A DNA stretch of 64,000 nt, taken from contig JAMWBK010000004.1 in assembly GCA_029953675.1 (NCBI GenBank), positions 310,001 to 374,000 of the forward strand, written 5' to 3'. The notes under the pieces were generated by a model. It searched no databases and had not been told where the DNA came from. It saw only the letters and a list, made by a program, of their open reading frames with translations. The position numbers were made by a program, and so were the translations under genes. Below, piece after piece: positions 35,249 through 46,025 of this stretch. Source of the DNA: Rhodosorus marinus (taxonomy: Eukaryota > Rhodophyta > Stylonematophyceae > Stylonematales > Stylonemataceae). Positions within the stretch are counted from its first letter, which is position 1. The number at the start of each line of letters is the position of its first letter.

Positions 35249-37156
35249 TCAGTACCAGCTGTCGAACAGGTTCAGCCTCCATTTGCTAGCACGGGGAACT
35301 GCCAGACCGTATATCCATGGGCTCCAGTTGATGAACGCGGCGACGATGGTTGCAATCATCTGCTCAAAGGAAGAGACATGGAAAAGCAGGGGGAGGGTGT
35401 TACTCTTCGGGGGGATCAATCGCAACCGCTTTGGTGCTTGGTCAACATACCAGAGAGGCGGCGATCCGCCTCGGCACCTTGGGAAGCCCCGCGACGACGA
35501 CCCCGAGCAAAATCTGTGCATAGTACAATCCAGGCAGATAATGGTACAAGAACGCAGACCTTTCAACTGCCATGTAAGGCAGAAGATTTAATATCCAAGC
35601 GGCGACAAGGGCGGCGGACATATGTAACGTCTTCGCGCTGTTCGTTACGAGCCGACTGTCTCTGAAAACGACCAACCAGTGCCCCCCACAACGCACAAAG
35701 TTCAGCTGTGAAGGATCGAAGCGGGTGAGCCAATCGGGAGCGAGTTACCTGTATCTGATGCTCAGCAAGGTTGCCAAGATCGTGATACCCACCGCTGAGA
35801 CGGTGAGTAGGGCTACGCCAGGATTCACAATGAGCTTCACTGGACCGGAACCCGGGAGACCAATGCCACCGGCATAAATCATGTGCTTCGTCGAGAGAGG
35901 CCAAGTATACCACGGGGACATGAACGGGTGGGCCTTGGTTGTCCCCTTGTTCAGCCAGAACATCGCTTGCGAAAGCTCGTAGTATCTGCTCCAGAAGCTC
36001 GCTTCCGGAACCTTGCCGTAGTACTCTGAGCCTTGTAGAGTCGCGCGGAAACCTTGCGATACGAACGGAGTTCCCTGAAGAGTGTGATTGCTTGGGACTC
36101 AGTTATGTGATAGAAGAGGCGACAGTAGACCGCCTCTGTCATGGCCTACCTGCCCAGTGTTCGGCAACGCCTTGAAGTGGAGGTAGTGCAAGAGAGTATA
36201 GGCGGAGAAAGCGATGGTAGCAGCGATCCCACATTCTGAAAGGGTCAGCCTGGCGTGTGGAAAGAGCAACCCGAAGAAGGACACTAAAGCGATGACAAAG
36301 GGAGTGACTCCTGCAGTCCATTTCACGGAGATTGCACCAGTGGCAGCAAGCGCGGTTAAGACGAGAAAGATCCACCTCTGTGGAGTTCCCTGCGATGACT
36401 TCCAGAGCCTGACGGCAAAGTATAACGACAGACTGAGGTAGAACATAAGCTGCGAGTTTATGAGAATCAGACGGGATTCTACGACGAGCATGTGTTCGAA
36501 AAGAACGGCGGAGGTAGCGAGCAACGAGGATTCCAAGGGAAGATCCAACTCCTAGTTGTTTCGGGTAGAGCCGTTTTGTCAGAGTCGATGGGGTATTCGG
36601 TTCTTGTGAGGGCTCGTCATACTTCACAAGTAAGGAACATGAAGACTGGTACGAAGGCTCCGAAAAAGGCGCTTATGCCACGAAGAATGAGGAATTTATC
36701 GCCAGGCTTGAATCTCAGGCCAATGTGCCGGTAAGGATCGACTTCAGAAAGCTCGTAGCCCAGAGCCGATCCCAGGTATGCGAAGACCATCTTCGCCAAG
36801 GGGGGATGGATGTCGAAGAAAAACTCGCCCTTAAGATACCAGTCTGTGAACTTTCCGAAATGCGTTTCATCGAATACCACACTCCGCGGATGCTCGAGCC
36901 GGTAGAGCCTCACAATGATCGACGCAACGAGCAGCAACGCAGACACCAACAGCGTCCTCGTCCACGGCTTGTCGACGAGAAGCTTCAATGAGCTCATCCG
37001 ATCCCGATCTGATCTACGAGTACCTCCGTTTGCCTTCTTTCCGTCCGCGGGCCGCTTCCCCGGAACCGACGATGATAGCTCCTTCCCACCGACCTCATCC
37101 TTCCTCGCGGTCGAACTCTTCTTCTGACCTGTTTTCTTTGACCCGCTTCTTCCCAT
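35249..37156 (-). CDS. Protein O-mannosyltransferase, GT39 family, without MIR domains
   Basis: Transfers mannose from dolichyl-phosphate-mannose to Ser/Thr of proteins entering the secretory pathway; a multi-span ER membrane protein. Exons in transcript order are 37156-36623, 36551-36150, 36074-35749, 35661-35451 and 35359-35249, giving 527 residues. After a basic Ser/Lys-rich leader of about 60 residues come the first span, then the catalytic loop SVVFDETHFGKFTDWYLKGE and FFFDIHPPLAKMVFAYLGS, with the Asp-Glu pair of the family. Then EHMLVVESRLILINSQLMF, ATGAISVKWTAG, HPFMSPWYTWPLS, and the loop FLYHYLPGLYYA late in the protein. In fungal and animal enzymes three MIR repeats interrupt the large loop; here GFRATLQGSEYYGKV runs directly into FWSRYYELSQAMFWLNKG, so MIR is absent, as in bacterial PMTs. 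Intron lengths are 71, 75, 87 and 91 nt. Confidence 0.9.
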
Positions 37157-38151
37157 TATTTTATCACGAACTATACATTCAATTATTAGACCTCGTCCAG
37201 ATTGCCTTTGCAGACCTCATCACCTCCTTACCTTTCATCCTCCCTCAACATTACCCTCACCCTCCCAACCTTCCATGAAAACCTCTTCAATTGCCTCCAA
37301 AAACAAAACTCACACAATTTAAAGTATCCGTTCAAAATCTAGTAACTTTCTTCCCAGATATTGACCTTATCTGTCCCAGTTCAAACACCTTTTAAGCGTC
37401 ACCCCGTAGTCAATCATCACGCATGGCGGCAGGTTTCAGGCGCTTCAGGCGCTAGCTGAAACCTACCCGAGCAGGGAGAGCTATACTCGACGCTAAGGAA
37501 CGAGCCTCAAGAATAAGACCTGCTGAATTCTGCCGCAGGGCTAACCTAAGAGAAGAGATTGGAAGCGCGACCATCGATCGGCTGGGATGTGCGATGGCAG
37601 GCGTGCGTTACCAGTTGCTCCCTACTAGAGATATTCACCGGATACAAGCAGGGCTGTGGATTGCAGGTCAGAACTATGCGTTCATGTATCTGAAATTCTG
37701 CTGCTTCGCGACATGACGTGAACAGGTGGGACTCCGTGAAAACGCGAAGCCATTATGATGTGATGAAATTTGGATCAACTCTGATCTGAGGCCTGAACCG
37801 TCCACCACACTTCAGGCAGTATTCTAGGCCACTCAGCTGGAGCAGCAACTCTGAGCGAAAATGTTCAGATACGAAATACACGCAACCTTCCAGGATTTTT
37901 ATCTTAGCGAGTGCACCCTTTTCGGTAGTGAGCACAAGCCTTCGCAGGTTGCCCCATCCCTTCCAACTGTCCTGTAGGACACGCTAGCTTGCTTTTGGAA
38001 GAAATCGGTGATCGTTGCGGCACCGCTTCGTGGATGCGGAAGCAGACTCACCTCAGTACTAGCATGCAGACAATGCGGGACAGCAACTTCAGCACGAATT
38101 AAAGGCGGAAACGAGTTGTTCCATAGTGGATAGTCACAAGTCAATTAACCG
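37157..38151. other. Intergenic region with a small hairpin
   Basis: At 37431-37464 a 9-bp perfect stem (AGGTTTCAG/CTGAAACCT) encloses two direct copies of CAGGCGCT. No gene is supported in the interval. The part next to 37157 is probably the O-mannosyltransferase promoter. Confidence 0.5.
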
Positions 38152-38849
38152 CTAGGCATAAACCTCCGTACAATTCCACGATCCATTCTCCTCCACCAGA
38201 GTATAGTAAGCGCGGAGCTGCGGGTTTGGACGAAGATTGAGGTAGTCCACGCACTTGGGATCGATGATCAGCAGCACGAAATTCTCATGCGGGACGCTCG
38301 GGTCAACACCTTCAATGGCCTCTTTTCCAGTCCAGTCTGGATCTTTTGGGATACCGGGATGTGGATCGGCAAAAGATGAACGTGCAGCGTCCGAAAGCTG
38401 TTTCCACTGCTGAAATCTGTGATCCTGCATCTTTTCGTCCTCGTCCGAGGCCAGCACTGACTGAGCAAGACCCTGAATGCGAAACTGTTCCCTCGTTTCC
38501 TGTGAGGATGACACGGTCAGAGCAGGTCCTGCCTAAGTAATCCCTTTCCTCCAAAGCTCAAAGCACTCGACCTGGAAAAGAAGCTAAAACGAATGCTCAC
38601 CGGCATGTACCAACAGGCCTCGACCCACTTGTTCTTCTTGAGGTGCTTGATCTTTTCAGACCTTACATCGGTAATCACCTTCAGTTTCGTCGGTGAACCC
38701 TCAAGAATACCTCGATACACCACTGTCCTGCAGGACGGCTTTCCTTCTTCGGTTACGGTGGCTAGCTGCAAGTACCTTGCGTAAGGAAGCTTCCTGTTCC
38801 GCTTCAACGCCTTCGCTAACAAGTTAATCCATTCAGGTGAAGTCTCCAT
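38152..38849 (-). CDS. Pyridoxamine-phosphate-oxidase-like FMN protein (Alr4036 type)
   Basis: Split-barrel flavoprotein of the PNPOx-like superfamily, similar to plant PPOX2, whose role in vitamin B6 salvage is not firmly shown. Two exons, 38849-38601 and 38499-38152, give 198 residues. N-terminal half: EWINLLAKALKRNRKLPYAR, YLQLATVTEEGKPSCRTVVY, TDVRSEKIKHLKKN and VEACWYMP; the splice then continues ETREQFRIQG, which is the family's WYFxxTREQFRI stretch. Later come WKQLSDAARSSFADPHPG and FVLLIIDPKCVDYLNLRPNP, ending ENGSWNCTEVYA. The intron is 101 nt. The N-terminus lacks an obvious transit peptide, so cytosolic location is likely. Confidence 0.88.
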
Positions 38850-39086
38850 TGGAACGCCGTACTGCAAGGGTCTAGCTCAACACGGCAGGATTGACGCGTA
38901 GTACCGAATGCAGATGCTACCAAAGTCATCACCTCCTCGTACCCTTTTCACTGACAATTCTCTCGAAAACTTCGCGCTTTCTAAAAACCGACGTTCCAGA
39001 TCTAGAGTTTTATCTAGGCCCCCTCGAAAGGCGCACTTAGGTTCATTCTTCTACCAGGTATCGCAACTTCAGTTAACGCGATAGCT
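38850..39086. other. Upstream region of the flavoprotein gene
   Basis: No gene is seen; likely promoter and 5' UTR on the minus strand. Confidence 0.4.
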
Positions 39087-39287
39087 TCAGTTCAAAAGCA
39101 ATACCTTCCTCATTGTCACAACCTTGAGCTTGGCGGTCATAATCTCGTTCAAAACTAAGGGGAAAATTGCCGCATGCATGCTCCAAGGCTCCTCCACCAG
39201 CTCGCTATCCATCGCTGTTGGATTTGTCGTTGCTGACGAAACCCTCAATCTAACGGGTTTTGGGTTAATCCTATCAAGAATTAACAC
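39087..39287 (-). pseudogene. Inverted partial copy of the GT61-like first exon
   Basis: On the minus strand this piece encodes IFPLVLNEIMTAKLKV, almost the same as IFPLVLNESMTVKV at the end of exon 1 of the gene at 39574-41077. The nucleotide match spans about 110 bp of 39123-39240 against the complement of 39930-40041. The second exon of that gene has no counterpart here, and the copy is flanked by unrelated DNA, so it is a truncated, inverted duplicate about 700 bp away from its source. Confidence 0.7.
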
Positions 39288-39375
39288 GTGTCTATTTATC
39301 TACCTATATCCAATAGAAATTCGCCACGGGTCACCGATGGCTTGGGGGGGGTAAACTAACTTTTGACTAGAGTCG

Positions 39376-39430
39376 GGAGGGGAAGGAGGAGGAAGAGGAG
39401 GAGGAAGAGGAGGAGGAAGAGGAGGATTTG
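39376..39430. repeat. GAGGAA/GAGGAG low-complexity tract
   Basis: Purine-only tract of imperfect GGAGGA(A) units about 50 bp long, about 140 bp upstream of the glycosyltransferase start, in its presumed promoter. Confidence 0.85.
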
Positions 39431-39573
39431 ATCGGATGAAGAAGAGGAGAAGATCACCATTTCGACAACGTGAACTGTTTGCTGTAACTGTATGGAGTTG
39501 TAGTAGTGAAAACAACACGTAATGGATAATCGTAGAAAGGGACTGTAGTGCGCCTTGGGCAGGGTTTCGAACT

Positions 39574-41077
39574 ATGAAACTATTTGGAGATATCTGGTTC
39601 CTGGTTATGTTGGCGACTTTCTTGCGGGTAGACGCCCAGAAGATCAAAAGCTGGGAAAATGGACCTTCCTTGCAAGCTTCGAGGGAAAAACTTGATCAAT
39701 TCATTGTTTCTTCGATGACCGACAGGAAGAAAGGTAGGGAGACTCTCACCCCAACGAAGGAGTCTGAATGCGCATTGCCCATGGAGGTTTTGTACTTGGC
39801 GCCTGTGCTATTCAAAGCGGAGGAGGAATTCAGTTTCAAACAGTTTTCCGGATATAATTGCCGTGGTCTCTCAATGGCAGGGCTCAAATTACCATTCGTA
39901 TCGTTGTATAATTCTGGAGCTCTGGACGCTAGCGGCAGATTCCTTGGGTGCAACAGCGTTGGATACCAAGCTGGTGGAGGATCCTTGGAGTATTCATGGC
40001 CAATTTTCCCCCTAGTTTTGAACGAGAGTATGACCGTCAAGGTATAGATATAAGAAATCTCGAAGACCTCAATCGGGAGTTGTTAAGGTTAACACGCTTT
40101 CTGATTCGGAGTTACATTTGCAGGATAGAAGAGGAGCTCCTCGCACCGTGCGACTTGCGTTTGTCATGACTCACCATCATGCCCAGTCGCTTTACAGATT
40201 TCTGACTGAGGCTTTGGGGAAGTATCTAATTGCGCACAAATTCTTGCGCGAAAACCAGAAAGTGGAGATTGTTATCCCTGACTCGGACGCTGTCCAGAAT
40301 CTAATGGTGGCCCTCGGGGAAGATGAGACGAGGCTTAGAAGAGTCAAACAAGGCGACTGGCTTCTGATCCAACGTGGCGTCTTCGCCCCGGCCTACACGG
40401 ACCGCGAAGACAAAAACTCTCACAGAGACCCCTTGTGCTATCATAAATTGACCTCAGCGTTGCTTTTACATATGTTCTTCGACGGGAATACTGACGCTGA
40501 AGTGGATAGGATCGTGATTCTTTCACGCTTTGCGAACACAAAAGAGGACGACTGCAATGTGAACACGTGCCTATTGAATGGGGAAGAGCTCGTATCTGCA
40601 ATCGAGGTATTTCGTCTCACAGCAGGTACAATTTCTTGCTTTGAGTGATTCGCTAAGAAGAAGAGAATTACGTTATAATGAACAGACACAGTTCGCTGAG
40701 GACTACAAGGTCAGTTCCCTTGACCCGCGTAGTGGTCGACCGGGGGAACTCGTGACCGAGCTGGGGCATGCGAGGGCTGTTATATCTTTGAATGGGATTG
40801 GTCTCGGCTGGATTTTGGCCATGCAAAAAGGAAACAACGTAATCGACATTGACTATATGTATCCGAGGAACTCTTACGACGAGCTTCTTAAAAGGTACTT
40901 GCAATCATATACCTAGGTGCTGGTCAAAGGTACGATAAGCTAACTTGATTCTTTTCTGTCCGCCAAAGACAAAAGCTTGGGGTACATCGCCTCATTCACC
41001 CTAGAGGCCATGGTACTCCCTACGGTCTGGTCGTGGATGTGGAACGGATTGTTGGACTCCTTAACTTATTACTTTAA
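39574..41077 (+). CDS. GT61-like (DUF563) secretory glycosyltransferase
   Basis: Type-II or secreted glycosyltransferase-like protein. Exons 39574-40041, 40124-40606, 40626-40894 and 40969-41077 give 442 residues. It begins with a hydrophobic signal or anchor (MKLFGDIWFLVMLATFLRVDA). The central part shows AFVMTHHHAQSLYRFLTEALG, then WLLIQRGVFAPAYTD. It also shows VDRIVILSRFANTKED with LLNGEELVSAIE, and the terminal part LGHARAVISLNGIGLGWILAM. These follow the GT61 order: an HxxxH region, SRxxxxR with N-E-E-L, then the HGAGL-like turn, altered here to LNGIGL. Between exons 2 and 3 the frame changes within 19 nt (40607-40625, GT...AG); an alternative donor gives 34 nt (40592-40625). Either this is a very short intron or a frameshift. 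Acceptor and sugar are unknown. Confidence 0.7.
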
Positions 41078-42229
41078 ACAAAGTACGAAGGATTGACTAA
41101 TTTCTTTTCACCTTCGAAGTCGCCTTGTGACAGTCGTTGAATAGATGCTTGGTTGGGTGAATGTAGGTTTCGAACAATGTGAAATTTATGAGGATCACAC
41201 GTTGGGGGACTACAGACACGAGAAAGGCTGATCCCAAAGCCTGGTTTTTCAGTAGATGACATGTAAGCTCACACTAATAACCGCTACAGATCCAGAATCT
41301 GCGATAGCCCCAAGTTCTCCCGTCCCAGGACGAAGCGCGGATTGCAAAGCGGTGCGACGGCCCTCCCACGGACATATTCTAACCGCGTTTGGGTCCGATT
41401 GAACCCTTTGGAAAATCACACAAAGGAAAGTTGGCCTGCTCCATTATAAGCCTAGCTTAATTCAGGAACTGATTTTCTCCTAAGGCGGCGATGCTCGGAT
41501 CTACATGAGGTACTCTGTCCTCATAAACCAAGCGACAAGTTCATATTGACCAATTCCCCCATCTCACCCAACCAGTCTTCCCTCGTTCCTTTTGCCCAAA
41601 GAGAAAATGCCATACCTGTCAAGTGTGCCAGGAAGAGTCCAAGCCTATCGTTCACGTGCGCCGGGGCTATGCCCCGGTCGCGCGGGAGGACAGGACCGTT
41701 GGAATCGACGATCGGACAAGTGGATGGTGCAACCGTTGAAGTCAGCCATATGCACATAAGCCTCACCACCTCCTAAACTATTGTCATTACTATTGACAAT
41801 GGGCGGCGGTTGAAACCTTTCAATGTACGGGGGCTTTGTCTTCCCCAGGCATTCGTGCTTCGGCTCTAGCTCATCTTCTACTACCTCTGGTCATTCACTG
41901 ACTTGGGTTTATGTAAGGTGGTAATAGGGCCATAGGGCCAGCCCTATGTAGGTTTCGATAGGGCACCCCCATAATGAAAAAAAAGCTCGAGGGGGTACCC
42001 CTCGATTCTGAACCGTTCTCATAATGCCATAGGTGCCAATTTTGATGATATTTCCATTGCCCTATGTTTGTGTCGTTTTTGTTTATAAAATAAGCTATTT
42101 TGAAGTATATTCGTGTTACGAAGAAAAATCATAACCCTTTTGTTATAATGAATTATTAAATTAAAATTCACAAGACCAGACTTACTGTATGAGAGACCTG
42201 TGCTTAACTGGAAGACCTTGGAGGAAAAG

Positions 42230-42300
42230 TTTTGAGCAGAAGTTCACGGAACACTCGCTTTTCCTCGATATACTTAGGCTCTGAATAAACGGATGATGAT
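42230..42300 (+). repeat. Dispersed retroelement 3'-end repeat, copy C
   Basis: On the plus strand it carries ACTCGCTTTTCCTCG, then GGCTCTGAATAAACGG followed by ATG repeats. Copy A at 330-475 has TCTCGCTTCTCAGGG and CCTCTGAATAAACGG before ATC repeats. It shares the end of the family only. Confidence 0.55.
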
Positions 42301-42651
42301 GAATATTCGACTGCATACACGATTGCAACTTTGAGGTAGAGTAAATGTGAAGCGGGCAAACAGCGGTTTCACCAGCTCCTAGAACGGAGCAGGAGAGGAA
42401 GACTTTGAAAACAAATTCTGTACCGGAAGATGTTGATGAGTTCGATACTTCAGCACATATTTGATCCTGATATCTCGGAACACGATCTTAGAGGAGAAAG
42501 CGAAGAGATACTTAGCACTCCTTCCGCATCCGCTTCTTAAAGTTTTTCACAGGCCGAAGGAAGCTATATGGAGATCGGACAGGTCCTGAAATAATTCGAG
42601 GAATCAAAGGACTGGAGTAGAAAGTCAATGTTCACTAAAAAAGGCATGCTT

Positions 42652-42918
42652 CTAGTAATACAACCTCATCATTGCATATTCAGACATCAAGCCTGAGAGC
42701 ATGAAAACTAAGATAAAAAGTGGGAGTAGAAGAGATGCAACCGCAACAGAAAGCAGTGAAAAAAAAAAGGGTCTCAACGCGTGGTAAACGGGTGTGGTAA
42801 GCCACAAACCAAACATGAACACGCCAAGAAAAAGATGCCGCGGCCAGCTTCTCCGGGGAAGCTCTCGACCCCAACTCTCCTGGTTACCACCGACGGCAAC
42901 AAGGAACGCGTTCACCAA
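42652..42918 (-). CDS. Possible last exon of a membrane protein gene
   Basis: Minus-strand open frame of 88 codons without ATG start. Two hydrophobic segments occur, around LGVFMFGLWLTTPVYH and LLSVAVASLLLPLFILVFML. A usable splice acceptor (GCTGAG) lies just upstream near 42935, so this could be the 3' end of a multi-exon gene, but I could not find convincing earlier exons, and I know no matching family. Chance hydrophobicity is possible. Confidence 0.25.
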   Translation of the reverse strand: MVNAFLVAVGGNQESWGRELPRRSWPRHLFLGVFMFGLWLTTPVYHALRPFFFSLLSVAVASLLLPLFILVFMLSGLMSEYAMMRLYY

Positions 42919-44096
42919 GCGCAGTACATCTCAGCTCTCTAAGGAAGAAGAGCCCTTCGTTGGATCAAGGGCCGCATGATAAATGCAGAGCTAAAACGTC
43001 GGATTCGAAACCTCAGACGGATGTACTTCAACCACACCTCCGCCATAGCATCCTTGTTCGACCATATTCAGTGTTCTTACTCCCCTAACTATCCAACAGA
43101 AGCGATCTTACAAGCTCAAACCTTAACCCATCGACCTCACAACTTCCCACCTGCTGCCGCTGCTGCCGGAGTTCACACCGAAGAACACATTGGCATAGTG
43201 CCGTTGCGCTTGCAAAAGGCTTGCTATAGGGCAACAAAGTTTAAGCGTGCCTGCTTTGGAAGCGACGACTTGGCTGTAGGATAAGGCGCGTTTGAGGACA
43301 CAACCGCTGAAATTAGTACCGCAACATGCATAGGACAGATCGGGCCGGCCCCACCCCCCACAGTGCGTGCCCTACTACCACTTTAGTTTATGGATTTCCG
43401 TTGGTTCTCGTTTGCCTTTGGGAACAGTTCCGCGAACGCCCTGACCGTCTTGTCCTCGCTATTTACCCCGCTTAAGTTTCTTGCTGTAGCGTGTGAACAC
43501 TGTGAATGTTGGAGGCGACGCGATCTTCGCATCGTCTGCTTTTTTGGTTGTGTGTTTCTTTCTTTCAGTCTCCCATTAAAACCAAATTCGCCGCTCAGTG
43601 TTGGAACAAATCTTAGTACACGAAACTTAATCCAAGACGAATCTCGTACTACTTGTAAAATGAATCTAGTCTGCAAATCTAGATGAAAGACATTATGCTT
43701 TGAAGGTGTGGGCCTCCCCACAACAAAGCGAATACATTTTTCTTATTCCGGTTGCGAAATGTTGAGAAATGACCTCATTTTCGGCTTTTTTTTTTTTTTT
43801 TCCGGGTGCTCGGATGCTCCTTTCAAGGAAACTCCGATATCAATAGGAAGCAAAGTGACCTTCGTTTATTAGTGGATGGAGAAGACTTTGATGATCGAAA
43901 TGGCGATGGGATTGGAGTAGGGGCAGTTGTGTGTGGGATGAGAAAACAAGTCGGCTGATTATCGATAGAGGGGGAATTCAGACAATTAGAGTTAGGAGTT
44001 GGCAACTGCCTTGCTTTCTTCTTCTTTTCTTTTCTCTTGCTTTTTTTTTTTCGTTGTTTCGGAGAGGATTTTTCCGAGGGGTATTTGGAAAAAACG

Positions 44097-44604
44097 ATGG
44101 CGAAGGGAAAGTTGATTGTGTCAATTGTGATCAGACTGATGCTGTCAGCCGTGTTCTTGATGGCAGGAACTGTAAAGCTTACCGATGCAGTTGATGCGCA
44201 AACGCATGAGATGATGCTGAAGGGCTTTGATACCTACGCCGAGTTGTTCAAGATTGATACTTTGGGACTCAACCCCGATCAATTCCGAGTTTTCGTTGGA
44301 ACTCTTGAGGTGAGCATACAAGCCTGGCGCTCTGGAACTCGCATTTTGTGATAGAGATTCTCGCTGAACGAATGCTACTCCGATTCAGGTTATCTCTGTG
44401 ATTCTGCTTTGGTTTGTTCCGTTGGCGGGTTCGTTCCTGCAGGTGGCGGTCATGATTGGGGCTGCGTTCATCCACATGATGGCCTCCGAGTTCAATGAAC
44501 TAGCTTTTGTCTCGGTGCTTGGTATTTTAGATTCTTTGGTTTTCCTCCTCCACATCCCAGCGGAAGAAGCGCCAGCAGCAACTGTCGAGAAAAAGACGGA
44601 ATAG
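44097..44604 (+). CDS. DoxX-like small membrane protein
   Basis: Two exons, 44097-44309 and 44389-44604, encode 142 residues with four hydrophobic segments. The first reads IVIRLMLSAVFLMAGTVKLT, a typical DoxX-type start with the AGxxKL motif. Next follow HEMMLKGFDTYAELF and FRVFVGTLEVISVILLWFVP, and the third span holds AVMIGAAFIHMM. The same plan occurs in DoxX-like and TMEM35-type proteins, which are poorly characterised quinone- or chaperone-related membrane proteins. The tail is acidic and Glu/Ala-rich (PAEEAPAATVEKKTE). The intron is 79 nt. The conserved frame is open upstream of the chosen ATG, but that part reads as 5' UTR. Confidence 0.78.
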
Positions 44605-46025
44605 TTCGAGGCTATCGTCCACAGCAATTGGCCTTTGTCGTTGGGTACGACAGTCCTCGGCAAGGATAGTCTCAGCAGTTTGGGATTGTGCCTTGCGAAT
44701 TCAGCAATAAAATGAACGACGGTGGAGCGCAACTCACTTTAGAACTTTTCCATTGCATCAAAATAACCCTAGGAAGTGGACCTGGTTCCTATGAGCAGGA
44801 AGCACTTTTTGGTGAGATCTGAACACGAGATGCCACGTTATATCCAACGTTTGAAAGGAACTTTCCCTGAAGCTCTATACGTTTGTCTAAGTGAGCGTTG
44901 CCTCGATTGACGGGCATGCACATATGCGCAAGATGCCGCGCAAGGAATGAATGGTCAGTTTCTAAATGCTACCTGGAGAAGTGGCTCAGCATGAAGGAAG
45001 CGAATCCTAACCTTTTTGAAACACAACGGGAATAGGATGAAAGGTAAAGATGGACACTAGTCCCGCTTGCGACGAATCAGATGGACGAACAAGGATACAA
45101 TACGAAGATCCGAGACCCGTGGAGAACTGGCAGTTGCCGTAACGATTCAATAGTCAGAAGATTGCAGCAAGATTAGAATAGGAGACCGAGGTCGATCTTG
45201 AAAGGCGTCCTGCGCTGAGTTCCATATGTGAAATACATATGGGAGTTGATCATGGTGCTGGCTATGAGTGAGAAGTCCCCAACTTAGGTCTAGAAATACG
45301 CTGCTCCAGGATATTCTGCAGCGGTCAATGCCTAGCAGAAATCATGGAGGAGCGGGTTATTCTATGTTGGAGCTGTCCCTCCAATGCGGCCAAGATGATT
45401 TGAGCTGGTCCTAAGGTCGGCATCCGTAGTCATATCCATTACGAGAGTGTGACATAAGTACTACCAACAAACACCTTACAAAATTGAACTAAGAACGTGT
45501 AATCTGGGGTTTTGCTCTAATGAAAAGTGCTTCGCAGCACCTCTCGAAACGGTAGAGTGTGATCAGCCGATCATCAGTGCCGCACCAGCCCTGGGAACGC
45601 AGCTCGCAAACCAAATTCGTCTGCCTCCGTTTACAATATAATTCTCATTTCCGTTGTTAAGGTAGATATCTCAGCTGTCTAAATCTGGAAATAGATATAA
45701 GATGATTGTCCTAATTTAAGTGCAATAGTCAATAAAATAACAAAAAATAGAACTTTGATCTAAGCGACTGTTTCTTAATTTGGATGGTGGCCCATTTTTT
45801 GGGTGGCACGTATTAGTTGTTAGGGTTTGCGGATGATGTGTTAGTTGAGGGGCCGCGCGAGGAAGGAGAAGGAGGGAGCCGCGGGGGGGGGGGGGGAATG
45901 GAGCAAGGCTAATCGATTTAGAGGAAGAAAGCTTTGTTAGGTTTAGTTTCGCTTAGAGGGTTTCTGTGGAGTTGAGTTTTAGAGCGGTTTGGAGTTCCAG
46001 TGGCTCTGTTGACCAAGAAAGCGCA
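44605..46025. other. Intergenic region with poly-G tract
   Basis: No gene is supported from 44605 to 45700. A 14-base G run lies at 45883-45896, about 130 bp before the APS reductase start, in the same relative place as the poly-C tract near the transporter gene. Promoter and 5' UTR of APS reductase are expected in the last 200 bases. Confidence 0.5.

Larger units (their letters stand above)
41078..44096. other. Three-kilobase interval with few features
   Basis: It contains a short palindrome at 41931-41948 (CATAGGGC, two bases, GCCCTATG) with related ATAGGGC units up to 42066, the repeat copy C at 42230-42300, a hydrophobic minus-strand frame at 42652-42918 and an ATG-started plus-strand frame of 102 codons at 42976-43284 that matches nothing. 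A T run of 18 lies near 43781-43801. No complete gene is supported. Confidence 0.45.

Noticed and set aside
42976-43284. ATG-started plus-strand frame of 102 codons
   Set aside because: No family resemblance, no obvious promoter and unremarkable composition; it could be chance in a gene-poor interval.
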